The position numbers were made by a program, and so were the translations under genes. Below the pieces are notes generated by a model. It was not told the origin of the DNA. It was given only the letters and a program-made list of their open reading frames with translations, and made no database searches. This document shows, in pieces, positions 8,786 through 17,250 of a stretch of 42,014 bases of DNA; positions within the stretch are counted from its first letter, which is position 1; each line of letters starts with the position of its first letter. Origin of the DNA: Candidatus Heimdallarchaeota archaeon (lineage in GTDB: Archaea > Asgardarchaeota > Heimdallarchaeia > Heimdallarchaeales > Heimdallarchaeaceae); contig BPTO01000006.1 of the NCBI GenBank assembly GCA_023705985.1, forward strand, positions 1 to 42,014. Reading direction: 5' to 3'.

Positions 8786-9817
8786 ATGTCTATAAGGGAT
8801 AAAATTATGACTAGAGAGGCATCCTCACCAAACTACATCAAAAAAATTGCGTCCGAAGCATATCCAGCTTTGGCGATGTTAGCAGGTGTTGATCTTGGTG
8901 TTTTTGCTGCATTAAAGAATAATCCTATGGATGTTCAGAATATTGCTACTACCCTTCATGTAAAACAAGACAAACTAGAACCCTTGCTCTATGCTCTTGT
9001 AACTGCAGAATTACTGAAATTAGAGGATAATCTCTTTTCTAATACAAGGGAAGCTAATCAGTTCTTGGTACCTAATACTTCATCATATATAGGTAATCAT
9101 CCATTTCTCAATCCACTGGTAATGTGGTGGGATTATTATGGATCTCTAAAGACCGCAGACACAATTCGAACAGGAACACCCGCTCTAAAATATGATTTTG
9201 CGTCTAAATCGGAAGAGGAATTAAGGCAAGACTTTCAACATACTCAACCTATTGCTATTCGAGCAGGGCGTGAGCTAGTAAATAGTTTCGATTTTTCATC
9301 ATATCAGACATTAGTAGATGTTGGTGGTGGACCTGGTGGACTATCTATTGCTATTACTGAATTGTGTTCCAATATCAAGGCAACAGTAATAGATATCGCG
9401 TCAGTTACTCCAGTCACACGATGGTTTGTGGAGCAAGTAGGAGCGAGTGATAGAATTCAAGTTGTTACAGCTGATGCTGTTACTGAACCTTTAACTGGTC
9501 AATATGATGTTGCAGTCCTAAGAGCACTCATTCAAGTACTTTCTCCTATCGATGCACTCAATTCACTCAAAAATGTCTACACCATTATAAAGCCAGGGGG
9601 GACTCTATACATTCTAGGACACATTCTAGATGACTCCCGCATCTCACCACTTGAAGAAGTCTGGCATAAGCTTGGTAGCATCAATTATTATGAAGTTCCA
9701 TCGCCCTATACTGAGGAAGAACATCGCGAGTGGCTACTCAAAGCTGGTTTTGAAAATATTGAAAGAAGTTTCCTACCCAATGATGATGGTTTAATACGAG
9801 CACAAAAACCGCTTTGA
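8786..9817 (+). CDS. SAM-dependent O-methyltransferase (AdoMet_MTase, dimerisation-domain type)
   Basis: This 343-residue class I methyltransferase has the two-domain build of the acetylserotonin/hydroxyneurosporene O-methyltransferase family. Residues 15-105 form the winged-helix dimerisation domain (AYPALAMLAGVDLGVF, then LEPLLYALVTAELLKLEDN). The SAM site is the glycine loop VDVGGGPGG (about 178-186), with the acidic strand end VIDIAS and the later DVAVLRALIQ and IIKPGGTLYI motifs. The substrate is likely a small hydroxylated molecule, but no pathway partner is adjacent. A sample around 9121-9180 is about 45 percent G+C, higher than nearby genes, so recent transfer is possible. A TATA-like GTTAAATATTATTC lies about 20 bases before the ATG. 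Confidence 0.85.
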   Translation: MSIRDKIMTREASSPNYIKKIASEAYPALAMLAGVDLGVFAALKNNPMDVQNIATTLHVKQDKLEPLLYALVTAELLKLEDNLFSNTREANQFLVPNTSSYIGNHPFLNPLVMWWDYYGSLKTADTIRTGTPALKYDFASKSEEELRQDFQHTQPIAIRAGRELVNSFDFSSYQTLVDVGGGPGGLSIAITELCSNIKATVIDIASVTPVTRWFVEQVGASDRIQVVTADAVTEPLTGQYDVAVLRALIQVLSPIDALNSLKNVYTIIKPGGTLYILGHILDDSRISPLEEVWHKLGSINYYEVPSPYTEEEHREWLLKAGFENIERSFLPNDDGLIRAQKPL

Positions 9818-9907
9818 TATAATATACCACTCTCCAGTAACAACAGCCATTTTAGTAAAGTTAGGGATAGTTCGAAACTGATTCAGAACCTCTTGTGTTT
9901 TTCCGAG
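9818..9907 (-). pseudogene. Remnant of an Lrp/AsnC-type ligand-binding domain
   Basis: On the minus strand, between stop codons, about 30 codons read GKTQEVLNQFRTIPN followed by FTKMAVVTGEWYII. This is the pattern of the AsnC/RAM ligand-binding domain (a helix ending in R-x-I-P-x-V/F, then a strand ending in V-T-G-E-x-D). It has no start codon, is bounded by a TAA at 9910-9908 and runs into the 3' end of the methyltransferase gene. I read it as a decayed fragment left beside the methyltransferase. The similarity is recognised by eye only. Confidence 0.4.
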
Positions 9908-9991
9908 TTATACATCAAAAAGAATATTCGCAGATACTAGTCGTTATCTAAATAAGATATAACTGTGATTAAAGTTTCTTTCATTCTTTAT

Positions 9992-10007
9992 AAAAAAGAA
10001 AAAAAAA
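9992..10007 (-). terminator. Poly-T terminator of the large surface-protein gene
   Basis: Directly after the TAA of the 10010-13429 gene, the minus strand reads two T tracts (TTTTTTTTTC then TTTTTT). Archaeal RNA polymerase terminates on such U-rich stretches without needing a hairpin. Confidence 0.45.
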
Positions 10008-10009
10008 GT

Positions 10010-13000
10010 TTAGAGTTTGTTTCTCTTTTTTCGAACAAATCTAAGACTTACTGTTATTGGTAAAATAGCTAATATAACCCATAACGCTTCAAAACCATCA
10101 ATACCTATAGTAGCATCATCTTTAGTATTTCCATTGCTAGTAGTAAAACCTATAATTATCTGAATCTCATGTTGATTGCTATCTATATCAGTTATGGAAA
10201 TTATAGCAATATGTGATCCATCACCAACTTCGGTGCTATCCCATTCGAAATTCCACGTTGACCACATGTCGGGTCCTGAATCACTACCGGACATAACATA
10301 GATTTGATCATCGATTGCAATACCTACTTGTGAAATTCCTATGTCATCTCTTACTTCGATTTGCCAGTTAAAAGTACCACTGATAGCTTTTGATTCATCT
10401 ATTACTTCATATATTTGCGTTTGTAGCTCTTCCTGTGTTTGATTGATTGGAACATTCACTAAGTTGTATTCAGGTGGATCACCTTCAAGAGGACTTCCAC
10501 CATTGTTAACGTTTACATTAACAGTTTGTGAAACAAAATGTGTGTTTTCATCTTCGTCACTTACAGTAATGGTAAATAGGTGGTAGCCATCAGATAATTG
10601 TAGTGTATTGTATAATGTTTCAAAGTAACCAGAAATGTCATTGTAAGTCATAATAACAGGAGCTCTATCATCCACTGTTAGAGATACAGCTTTTATTCCT
10701 ATATCATCAGTTACAAGTGCTTGAACTAGATATGTATCATTAATAGTCTCACTTTCTGTAGGTGAAATTATTGATAATGTTGGTGGATCGCCTGAAGGTT
10801 TGTTATCTATCTCTAAATCTCTAGTTATAGCAGAATAATGTCCTTCAAAATCCCATACTTCTGCAATGAGCACAAGTGGACCATCGAAATCGTATGTAGT
10901 ATCATAAACCATAGAGTATATTCCATCCAAATCAAGGTCTTCAAGAGGATATCCACCGAAGTTTGTCCAGAGTATAACACAGTAAACTCCTACATCATCA
11001 GTAACATTTACAGATATGGTTATTTCACCAGCAACTGCAGCAAATTCATCAGGAGTCGGAGGTACCCATTCAACTAGAGCTGATTCATCATAAAGAATAT
11101 CGTCGAAATTATCTACATATATTTCGTAGTAGTTCCATCCAATGTTGTTTGAATTATCTTCTGCTTCAACAGTTAATAACCAATCACCATCAGCAAATTC
11201 AGGAGCGCTGAAATCTATAGTTGTAATGTATCTTTCATAAGTGGAATTGTATACAAAAATTACAGGAATATAGAATCCTTCTATATCGAAAGCGAGATCG
11301 CCATAGAACAAATCACCAGTTACTTCTAAAATACCAGAACTTGGGAAACGAGGAATCCAGTTGCTTTCACTAACATCCCAATAATGCATATGAGTATCCC
11401 AAACGTCAACACTTAATATTGTCAGTCCTGAAAATCCAGATTCTAAATCATATTCCCAGTAATCAACGTTGTAGTAACTTAATCCACCTATTCCTGGTTG
11501 ATCTATGTCGATTGTATCGGATTTAAAATCATTGTTGAAAGTTCCACTCCAATTTGTTATAGGATCTATTTTAACACCAAACTCGTCTGTAGTCCATGGT
11601 TCTTGAACATAATAATTAATATCTAGCCTTACATTTCTTTGTAGATTCCAGTTGTCTATCCAATAGTTATAATGATAACCCCAACCATTAGGATCTCCAG
11701 GTACGAGAGTAATATCGCTATCATCCGAAACTGGCAGATACAGGCTAATTTCATGTCTGTATGATAAGGCACTATAGGGTAGAGTTGTCCAACCAAATAA
11801 TGTAAGTATATCAAAGGAATGATCAATTGGTAATGCAGTTTCAGCATAAGTTTTGATTGGATCCTGAATATATTCGTTAAGTGAATATTCAACTAGTTCG
11901 ACACGGTAACCAAATATATTATAGTATGAATCATAACGAATATTCCAACGAAAGTCTGTGTAAGAACTTAGCATAGTACTACTGTTTATCATAGAGGAAT
12001 ATTGATATGCTAAACTAGATTGAAGAAGAGCGTTAAAGTCTACTAAATTGTATATATCTATTCCATAATAGTATCGAATAGTCTCAAATTGAGTTTGAAG
12101 TTTATCATCCCACCTCCATTCAATCAAGGAATCGTTATACGTAAAGCTACTACCTAGAAGTGTCTCAAAATAGTCTGCTATACCATCAGCACTTGTCTGA
12201 TGATCATTGGTATCTACATAATTAATATCTAAGTATAGTGGTGGATATTCTGCAATATCAAAGGCATTGGGATTATAATTTAAGCACATTTCCCATACAT
12301 CAGAGAGTAAAAGTTCGTTAAAAGGCGTGACATCGAGATGAGCATTAGGTCCTCGGAATTCAATTCGTTTGTAACTATATCCACGTGCATCGACTTGATA
12401 ATCAGCTCTTTTAGTGGGAAATGTTTCCCAATAAAGGACGTCAAAATCGAAGTTCAAGTTGAAATCAGCTAAATTGTATCCTTGTGCTATATCTACCCAA
12501 ACATTGTAAGTATGGTCTAAATACCATGGTTCTTCAATATTAGGGTGATAATCTTGACCCATATTTATGTAATCCTCATTCAACCATGGAGTTACTACTA
12601 AATTAGTAACATCAGGAAGTTCGATAATCAAGTGGAACCAATCAGTAGCTTCAGAAGAAACTTGAAATTGAGTAAGATGAAGCATCTCTTTCAGTGAAAA
12701 AGCATGTGATCCAAATAAGGTATCCCAATAAGAATTGAAGTTCAAGGAAATAGATCCAACGAAATCATTGTGACCACCGTCGTACCACGCGTCAAAACGC
12801 AAAGAACTAGCTTCTGACATATCTACTGCTGCTGCAATCCCACCTTTCTCTACAGGAAGTGCATTTTCATAAGTATTGATACAAGAAGTCCAATCTGCAT
12901 GGCCATTGTAGTATATTTCTACAACTTCGAGCCATTCGTCACCGTACCAGTCGTCAAAACTATTGTATCCTCCATAAGAGAAGTCTACAATTAAGAATTG

Positions 13001-13429
13001 TTCAATAATAGATACAAGCATTTCAGCATAGAATTCAGCTTCAGACAATGACAAAGAGTGGAAACGTACATTTAGGTGAGTATTATCGGAAAAGGGATCA
13101 CGATTATCCCATGTATCCATGTGAAAATGATCCAGATTTTCAATGAAAACTGTAGGTAATGACCAAAAATCTAGATTCCCCAGATGTATTCCAACCCCTT
13201 CAATTCCTACTTCGGAATGAATCCATCCTTCAGCACCAAAGTCAATGTAAGCATTTTCTCTGTAAAAATAATCGATTGCATTTGTATTTTGAGATTCTAA
13301 TATTAGTGAAGATGATTCAATTTCAGTTGAATCGCTTTGTAACGCGAAAGTTGCTCCAGATGCGATGAAGGATAATATTATGAGTACACAGAGTACTCTA
13401 TTTCTAAAAAATAAGTTATGAACCCTCAT
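10010..13429 (-). CDS. Large secreted, membrane-anchored surface protein with Ig-like domains
   Basis: This 1139-residue protein has an N-terminal signal peptide (basic MRVHNLFFRNR, then a hydrophobic core to about residue 30) and a C-terminal anchor: a Gly-Phe-Glu segment, the helix ALWVILAILPITVSL and the basic tail RFVRKKRNKL. The ectodomain of about 1070 residues is acidic and very rich in Tyr, Trp, Asp and Asn. Its last third contains repeated Ig/cadherin-like beta modules marked by a recurring phrase: VTDDVGV, VTDDIGI and VRDDIGI, each opening a module of about 90-140 residues. The first two thirds have no recognised domain. It is most likely an S-layer-like or adhesive cell-surface protein. 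A TATA-like ACTTATATACATTTTTAG lies about 30-40 bases before the ATG. The gene stands alone and is divergent from the peptidase at 13602. Confidence 0.8.
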   Translation of the reverse strand: MRVHNLFFRNRVLCVLIILSFIASGATFALQSDSTEIESSSLILESQNTNAIDYFYRENAYIDFGAEGWIHSEVGIEGVGIHLGNLDFWSLPTVFIENLDHFHMDTWDNRDPFSDNTHLNVRFHSLSLSEAEFYAEMLVSIIEQFLIVDFSYGGYNSFDDWYGDEWLEVVEIYYNGHADWTSCINTYENALPVEKGGIAAAVDMSEASSLRFDAWYDGGHNDFVGSISLNFNSYWDTLFGSHAFSLKEMLHLTQFQVSSEATDWFHLIIELPDVTNLVVTPWLNEDYINMGQDYHPNIEEPWYLDHTYNVWVDIAQGYNLADFNLNFDFDVLYWETFPTKRADYQVDARGYSYKRIEFRGPNAHLDVTPFNELLLSDVWEMCLNYNPNAFDIAEYPPLYLDINYVDTNDHQTSADGIADYFETLLGSSFTYNDSLIEWRWDDKLQTQFETIRYYYGIDIYNLVDFNALLQSSLAYQYSSMINSSTMLSSYTDFRWNIRYDSYYNIFGYRVELVEYSLNEYIQDPIKTYAETALPIDHSFDILTLFGWTTLPYSALSYRHEISLYLPVSDDSDITLVPGDPNGWGYHYNYWIDNWNLQRNVRLDINYYVQEPWTTDEFGVKIDPITNWSGTFNNDFKSDTIDIDQPGIGGLSYYNVDYWEYDLESGFSGLTILSVDVWDTHMHYWDVSESNWIPRFPSSGILEVTGDLFYGDLAFDIEGFYIPVIFVYNSTYERYITTIDFSAPEFADGDWLLTVEAEDNSNNIGWNYYEIYVDNFDDILYDESALVEWVPPTPDEFAAVAGEITISVNVTDDVGVYCVILWTNFGGYPLEDLDLDGIYSMVYDTTYDFDGPLVLIAEVWDFEGHYSAITRDLEIDNKPSGDPPTLSIISPTESETINDTYLVQALVTDDIGIKAVSLTVDDRAPVIMTYNDISGYFETLYNTLQLSDGYHLFTITVSDEDENTHFVSQTVNVNVNNGGSPLEGDPPEYNLVNVPINQTQEELQTQIYEVIDESKAISGTFNWQIEVRDDIGISQVGIAIDDQIYVMSGSDSGPDMWSTWNFEWDSTEVGDGSHIAIISITDIDSNQHEIQIIIGFTTSNGNTKDDATIGIDGFEALWVILAILPITVSLRFVRKKRNKL

Positions 13430-13601
13430 GTAAGTGATAGTTATAGCTAAAAATGTATATAAGTTAACTGATTAGGGAAATTTCTGTTATTGTGTAAGTG
13501 TTATCATAGTTTAGATTTTATTCAGGATATTCATCAAGAGATGAACAACTAATGGAAAACAAATACTAAAAATTTTTTAACAGCTGCTATTCTCATAAAA
13601 T

Positions 13602-14843
13602 ATGAATATTGACCATATTTCCCTAGACATAAAAATCAATCCTTCTGTCTCAAGTGTAATTGCATGTGGGAAAATTACTTTAAGCAATATACAAACTGAA
13701 ATTTCTGGCATCCTCTTAAATCCTGATCTCACTTGGCATAAATTAGCTATTATAATTAATGAAAAAGAATTTTTAGTTGATGCATTAGAGGAAAAACTTG
13801 CTGAAGATAGTTTTCTTAAAGTTGCTAAAAATTGGAAAATAATCCTACCTAATGCTGTAAAAAATGAAAGGAATATAAATTTATATTTTGAATACTCTGG
13901 AAAGATTTTACAAACTACTTTTGATATTAATTATATCAGAGAAAATGTTGTAGAATTAGCAGATTATGCAGCATGGTATCCTCTTATTTGGGGTGAAAAT
14001 TTTTCTTTTGATTTAACATTACATAGTCCTGAAAACTGGGTTTGGATGTCAAACGGAAATTCATTACATTGTAGAGAGTGTTTTAAGTGGAGAAGCTCTA
14101 CAAAACAGAATTCAATAGTTTTATTTGGTTTTCCTAAAGAAAACGCAATTCCTGAAGAAAAAGAAATGAGAATATGGGGTTCAGTAACAAATTATCACAA
14201 ATTTATATCTTTAGAAAAAAACTTCAAGAAAATGGAAAGACGATTAAAAGAATGGTTGGATCCAACGAACCAAGATGATTTTAAAATAATACTAGTCCCT
14301 AGAAGTAAAGGAGGTGCATATGTGCGAGGAAACATGATGATTTATCCAGAGGATTTACCAGATAACTACTTCACAGAGTTGTGGAGAAATGTTGTTACAG
14401 CTTGGACTCACGAATTATCTCATATATGGTTCAACAAAACAAATCCTGATGAGTGGCATAATTGGATAGATGAGTCTCTTGCTGATTATTGTGCTTTTAT
14501 AGTAGCAAAAGAAGAGTTTGGTGAAGAGTTTTTTAATCAACTAATCAAGAAAAGAACTGAATTGATAAAAGAAGAAAAGGGCCTTCCTTCTCTAAAAGAA
14601 ACCAAAAGAGATCATAAACAAGCTTATACTTTATACTATTATTGGGGAACTCTTATACATAATAACATTAGCAAAGAAATTGGATTAGAAAAAATGAAAG
14701 ATGTAATTAAGGATTTAGCAAAAAAAAGTAAGATAAAAGATAAAATCGAAACATTAGACTATGTTGAAAGTCTAAACAAGATAACTGGAAAAGATTGGAC
14801 AGATTACATATATAAAATGGTTTCAGAAACACCAGAAGTATAG
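13602..14843 (+). CDS. M1-like gluzincin aminopeptidase domain protein
   Basis: This 413-residue protein resembles the N-terminal half of M1 aminopeptidases. A beta-sandwich (about 1-190) precedes a gluzincin catalytic domain. The zinc site is His270-Glu271-Leu-Ser-His274 with Glu291 in NWIDESLADY, and a GGAYVRGNMM stretch (237-246) stands where M1 enzymes have GAMEN. The spacing is HExxH-x16-E instead of the usual HExxH-x18-E, so the loop between the zinc ligands is two residues shorter. It lacks the long C-terminal helical domain of M1 enzymes, and there is no signal peptide, so the protein should be cytosolic. It is followed after 65 bases by the alpha-toroid gene on the same strand. Peptidase activity is likely but not assured. 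Confidence 0.75.
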   Translation: MNIDHISLDIKINPSVSSVIACGKITLSNIQTEISGILLNPDLTWHKLAIIINEKEFLVDALEEKLAEDSFLKVAKNWKIILPNAVKNERNINLYFEYSGKILQTTFDINYIRENVVELADYAAWYPLIWGENFSFDLTLHSPENWVWMSNGNSLHCRECFKWRSSTKQNSIVLFGFPKENAIPEEKEMRIWGSVTNYHKFISLEKNFKKMERRLKEWLDPTNQDDFKIILVPRSKGGAYVRGNMMIYPEDLPDNYFTELWRNVVTAWTHELSHIWFNKTNPDEWHNWIDESLADYCAFIVAKEEFGEEFFNQLIKKRTELIKEEKGLPSLKETKRDHKQAYTLYYYWGTLIHNNISKEIGLEKMKDVIKDLAKKSKIKDKIETLDYVESLNKITGKDWTDYIYKMVSETPEV

Positions 14844-14908
14844 TTAGAAAAAGTCTGTAATACTTGGTAATTAATCAAGAAAGTCACTTTGAGAAAGAAG
14901 GGAGAAAC

Positions 14909-15886
14909 ATGAAGGTAAAAAACATTATTGAGAGATTTTTAGAATCTCGCGAACCAGCTGTTAAACTAAAAACATATTTGCGGCTATTAGATTATGATTA
15001 CAATTCTTCTGCTGTTAAAAAAATCACAAAAAACATAAAAAAAGTTTCACCATTATTATCCTCCTTATTTTCTTTTCTCCCTAAAGACGAGAAGAGTTAC
15101 GAATTTCAAGCTTACAATAAGTGGCATGGAATTCATTGGATTTTAGCTTCTTTGGCGGATATTGGATATCCTCTCAGCGATGATGATCTAATACCTAGTA
15201 GGAATCTCGAATTGAATTGGTTACTAAGCGATGAACATTGGTCTAAAAAGAAAACAATAGCTGGTAGAAAGCGTTTCTGTGCTTCAATAGAAGGTAATGG
15301 ATTATATTCCATCTTATCTTTAGGTTTAGATGATGGAAGATGTTCTAAACTAGCAGATAGATTAGTTAAATATCAGTGGGACGATGGTGGCTGGAATTGC
15401 GACAAACACCCAGAAGCTATCAATTCTTCCTATCACGAAAGTCTGATTCCTATGAGAGCATTAAATATTTATGCAAGAATAACAAATGATAAAGCTTCTA
15501 GAATTGCAGTTAATAGAGCTGCTGAATTATTTCTTAAAAGAAAACTTTTCAGAAGCTTAAAAAACAATGAAATTATTCACAATAAGTGGATTAAACTCCA
15601 TTATCCTCCTTTTTGGCATTATGATACCTTGATGGCATTAAAAATAATGGCTGAAGCGGATAAAATCTGTGATTCAAGGTGCAATGAAGCTCTTGATATC
15701 CTAGAATCCAAACAACTATCGACTGGAGGTTTTCCAGCGGAAGCAAAATACTATCAATCAGCGAATACTAAGAAAAGTCATTACTCTCCCGCTAACTGGG
15801 GTGGAACAAGCAAGATTAGGATGAATGAATGGGTAACTATCGATGCTTTATATGTATTAACGAAAGCGAAAAGGATGGACATTTAG
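14909..15886 (+). CDS. Alpha-toroid (prenyltransferase/squalene-cyclase-like) repeat protein
   Basis: I start at ATG 14909 (MKVKNIIERFL, 325 residues), which has a strong AGGGAG ribosome site 7 bases before it. An upstream TTG at 14864 is less likely. The sequence is a string of helix pairs with QW-type turns such as YQWDDGGWNCD and STGGFPAEA, plus the GNGLYSILSLGL and YDTLMALKIM helices, matching the alpha/alpha toroid of squalene-hopene cyclases and prenyltransferase beta subunits. The cyclase DxDD acid motif is not evident, and the protein is half the length of a cyclase, so terpene cyclisation is unlikely. It may be a binding or scaffolding toroid. Its upstream neighbour is the gluzincin on the same strand. 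Confidence 0.65.
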   Translation: MKVKNIIERFLESREPAVKLKTYLRLLDYDYNSSAVKKITKNIKKVSPLLSSLFSFLPKDEKSYEFQAYNKWHGIHWILASLADIGYPLSDDDLIPSRNLELNWLLSDEHWSKKKTIAGRKRFCASIEGNGLYSILSLGLDDGRCSKLADRLVKYQWDDGGWNCDKHPEAINSSYHESLIPMRALNIYARITNDKASRIAVNRAAELFLKRKLFRSLKNNEIIHNKWIKLHYPPFWHYDTLMALKIMAEADKICDSRCNEALDILESKQLSTGGFPAEAKYYQSANTKKSHYSPANWGGTSKIRMNEWVTIDALYVLTKAKRMDI

Positions 15887-15925
15887 TAAATTAGGAGTTA
15901 GCTTTTGTAGGTTATCTTTTTACAA

Positions 15926-16060
15926 TTATTTTCTTTTAAGAATCCATTTTTCAAACGCAGTGTATGCTTGCTTTCTCCCTGTATCTACTGAAATAACATG
16001 TCCTCCTTTTTCTATTTGAACCAATTTCTTATCCTCTGATTTAGCATTATTGAATATCTG
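15926..16060 (-). pseudogene. C-terminal remnant of an alpha/beta hydrolase (esterase/lipase type)
   Basis: The minus strand is open from 16060 to the TAA at 15928-15926 and reads IFNNAKSEDKKLVQIEKGG, then HVISVDTGRKQAYTAFEKWI and a basic end. The segment DKKLVQIEKGGHVISVD is the strand-turn-His motif that ends many monoacylglycerol-lipase and esterase proteins; the His is the catalytic one. About 45 codons survive, and the nucleophile and N-terminal domains are missing. The break point is next to the TnpB-type fragment, so an element insertion followed by deletion is the simplest history. Confidence 0.55.
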
Positions 16061-16068
16061 CTATTGTT

Positions 16069-16126
16069 AGTGGTCAAGTCTTTTCGATGAATCAAGAAAC
16101 GCCTACATTCAGGTAGGAGTAGTTCA
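16069..16126 (+). mobile_element. TnpB C-terminal remnant and right-end hairpin of an IS200/IS605-type element
   Basis: The plus strand reads SGQVFSMNQETPTFR then TAG (16069-16116), matching the conserved tail of many TnpB proteins, where the reading frame overlaps the right end and guide-RNA scaffold. The same bases form a hairpin, CCTAC-ATTCAG-GTAGG, followed by AGTAGTTCA, the usual form of IS605-family right ends. No other part of tnpB is found upstream. The tail differs from that of the intact TnpB at 23447-24742, so this comes from a different element. Confidence 0.6.
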
Positions 16127-16241
16127 TTACGTTAAAGGTTAAACGTTTCATGGGCTAAAGAGATAGGAAGACTAACAGAGTAATTCTCTTTTATTATTGT
16201 TTAATAATATTAAGTTTTTATACTTGAAATCAATTATTTTC

Positions 16242-16469
16242 ATGATGTTTAATAATAGAATAACAATCAATCCAAAAGTTATGGGCGGAAAACCATGTGT
16301 AAGAGATACTAGAATACCTGTATCTATAATTCTCAAACTTCTTTCAAAAAAAATTCCTTATGAACAAATCCTTAATGAATATCCTGAACTAACTGAAGAA
16401 GATATAACTTCGTGCCTTGAATTTGCAGCTTGGAGCGTTTCTGAGACTTCAATTCCGGTGATAGGATGA
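16242..16469 (+). CDS. DUF433 antitoxin-like protein
   Basis: This 75-residue protein starts at ATG 16242 (16245 is equally possible; a TTG at 16197 would add a hydrophobic lead not typical of the family). It matches DUF433: ITINPKVMGGKPCVRDTRIPV followed by helices around LLSKKIPYEQILNEYPELTEEDI. DUF433 proteins are small winged-helix proteins usually encoded just before a DUF5615 PIN-like protein and regarded as antitoxins that also repress their operon. Here the stop overlaps the next start by four bases (ATGA), which couples translation. An AT-rich region precedes it. Confidence 0.82.
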   Translation: MMFNNRITINPKVMGGKPCVRDTRIPVSIILKLLSKKIPYEQILNEYPELTEEDITSCLEFAAWSVSETSIPVIG

Positions 16470-16849
16470 AATTTCTTTTGGACATGGCATTATCTCCAAA
16501 ATCAGTTGAATTTCTAAAGAATAATGGTTACGATGTTGTTAGAGTTAATGAAGTTATTGAAAAAATAAAAGATAAACCAATTGAAGATATTGAAATATAT
16601 GAATTTGCAATAAAAAATAATTATACTATTATAACTGCAGATCTAGATTTCGGAGAGATTTTAGCTTATAGCAAATCTTCGAGACCTTCCACAATAGTTT
16701 TACGAATCGAGGATTTTCAAGTAAAAAATGTTAATGAAAAATTAAAACTAGCACTACCAAAAATTAAAGATGAACTAGATGAAGGTTCTATAATTATCAT
16801 TGAAAGACATAGAATTAGAATAAAGAAATTACCAATATCAAAAGAATGA
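16466..16849 (+). CDS. DUF5615 PIN-like toxin
   Basis: This 127-residue DUF5615 family protein has a PIN-like nuclease fold. The acidic residues expected for metal binding are present: Asp6 in MKFLLDMALS, and Asp60 with neighbouring Asp in ITADLDFGEI. The strand TIVLRIEDF and the C-terminal basic tail RHRIRIKK complete the fold. Members are predicted RNases and act as the toxin half of DUF433/DUF5615 pairs. The start overlaps the antitoxin stop. RNase activity is inferred from the fold; few members have been tested. The typical member has Asp-Glu-Asn after the first strand, whereas here it is Asp-Met-Ala, so the site is not perfectly canonical. Confidence 0.8.
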   Translation: MKFLLDMALSPKSVEFLKNNGYDVVRVNEVIEKIKDKPIEDIEIYEFAIKNNYTIITADLDFGEILAYSKSSRPSTIVLRIEDFQVKNVNEKLKLALPKIKDELDEGSIIIIERHRIRIKKLPISKE

Positions 16850-17250
16850 AAAGAAAGAAAAAAAATTTGCTGAACTTTTTGCAGATTATAGGAGCAAAAT
16901 ATTTTTTTCATTATTTTGCAGCAGTCCAAGATATGTCAAAACACTTCTGAAACCAATTCTTTCATTTTTTCGTAATTTAGTGTTATTATCCCAGTTTTCT
17001 TGATTTCTTCTAGTTTATAGATGAAATATATGTGTTAAAAATAGCGAAAAGATATGATGTTGAATTGAATTTATAGTTTTATAAAAGTAAGTTTTTTCAA
17101 TAGTGATAGAATAGGACTATTTTTTTCTTAATAACCAAGATTCCTAAAACAAATCGATGAGAAATTTTTCTAAGAATGTTTAAATAAAAAAACAAGAAAA
17201 TGAAATAATAGGGAAAAATCCGCTAAAATAATCTTAATGGAGGTAAAATA
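16850..17250. other. AT-rich gap with dodecin promoter and a possible coding remnant
   Basis: No intact gene is seen in these 401 bases. The minus strand at 16936-17034 is open for 33 codons and ends in a plausible protein tail (EEIKKTGIITLNYEKMKELV), possibly a gene remnant. The right end holds the dodecin promoter: a TATA-like TGTTTAAATAAAAAA at about 17176-17190 and a GGAGGT ribosome site at 17239-17244. Confidence 0.4.
17239..17244 (+). promoter_or_regulatory. Shine-Dalgarno site of the dodecin gene
   Basis: A full GGAGGT stands 6 bases before the dodecin ATG at 17251, one of the strongest ribosome sites in the window, and it fixes the start codon. It implies a leadered mRNA, unlike several genes nearby. 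Confidence 0.7.

Larger units (their letters stand above)
15887..16196. other. Gap holding two decayed gene fragments
   Basis: This 310-base stretch has no intact gene. It contains the C-terminal remnant of an alpha/beta hydrolase on the minus strand (15926-16060), directly joined to the C-terminal remnant and right-end hairpin of an IS200/IS605-type TnpB element on the plus strand (about 16069-16126). The rest to 16196 is AT-rich and without recognised content. Confidence 0.6.

Noticed and set aside
9860-9895. GTTCGAA-containing stretch resembling a tRNA T-loop
   Set aside because: No acceptor stem, D-arm or anticodon arm can be built around it, and the bases are better explained by the AsnC-type remnant on the other strand.
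16936-17034. 33-codon minus-strand frame with a protein-like tail
   Set aside because: No family could be recognised and no start codon fits; too weak to call a pseudogene.
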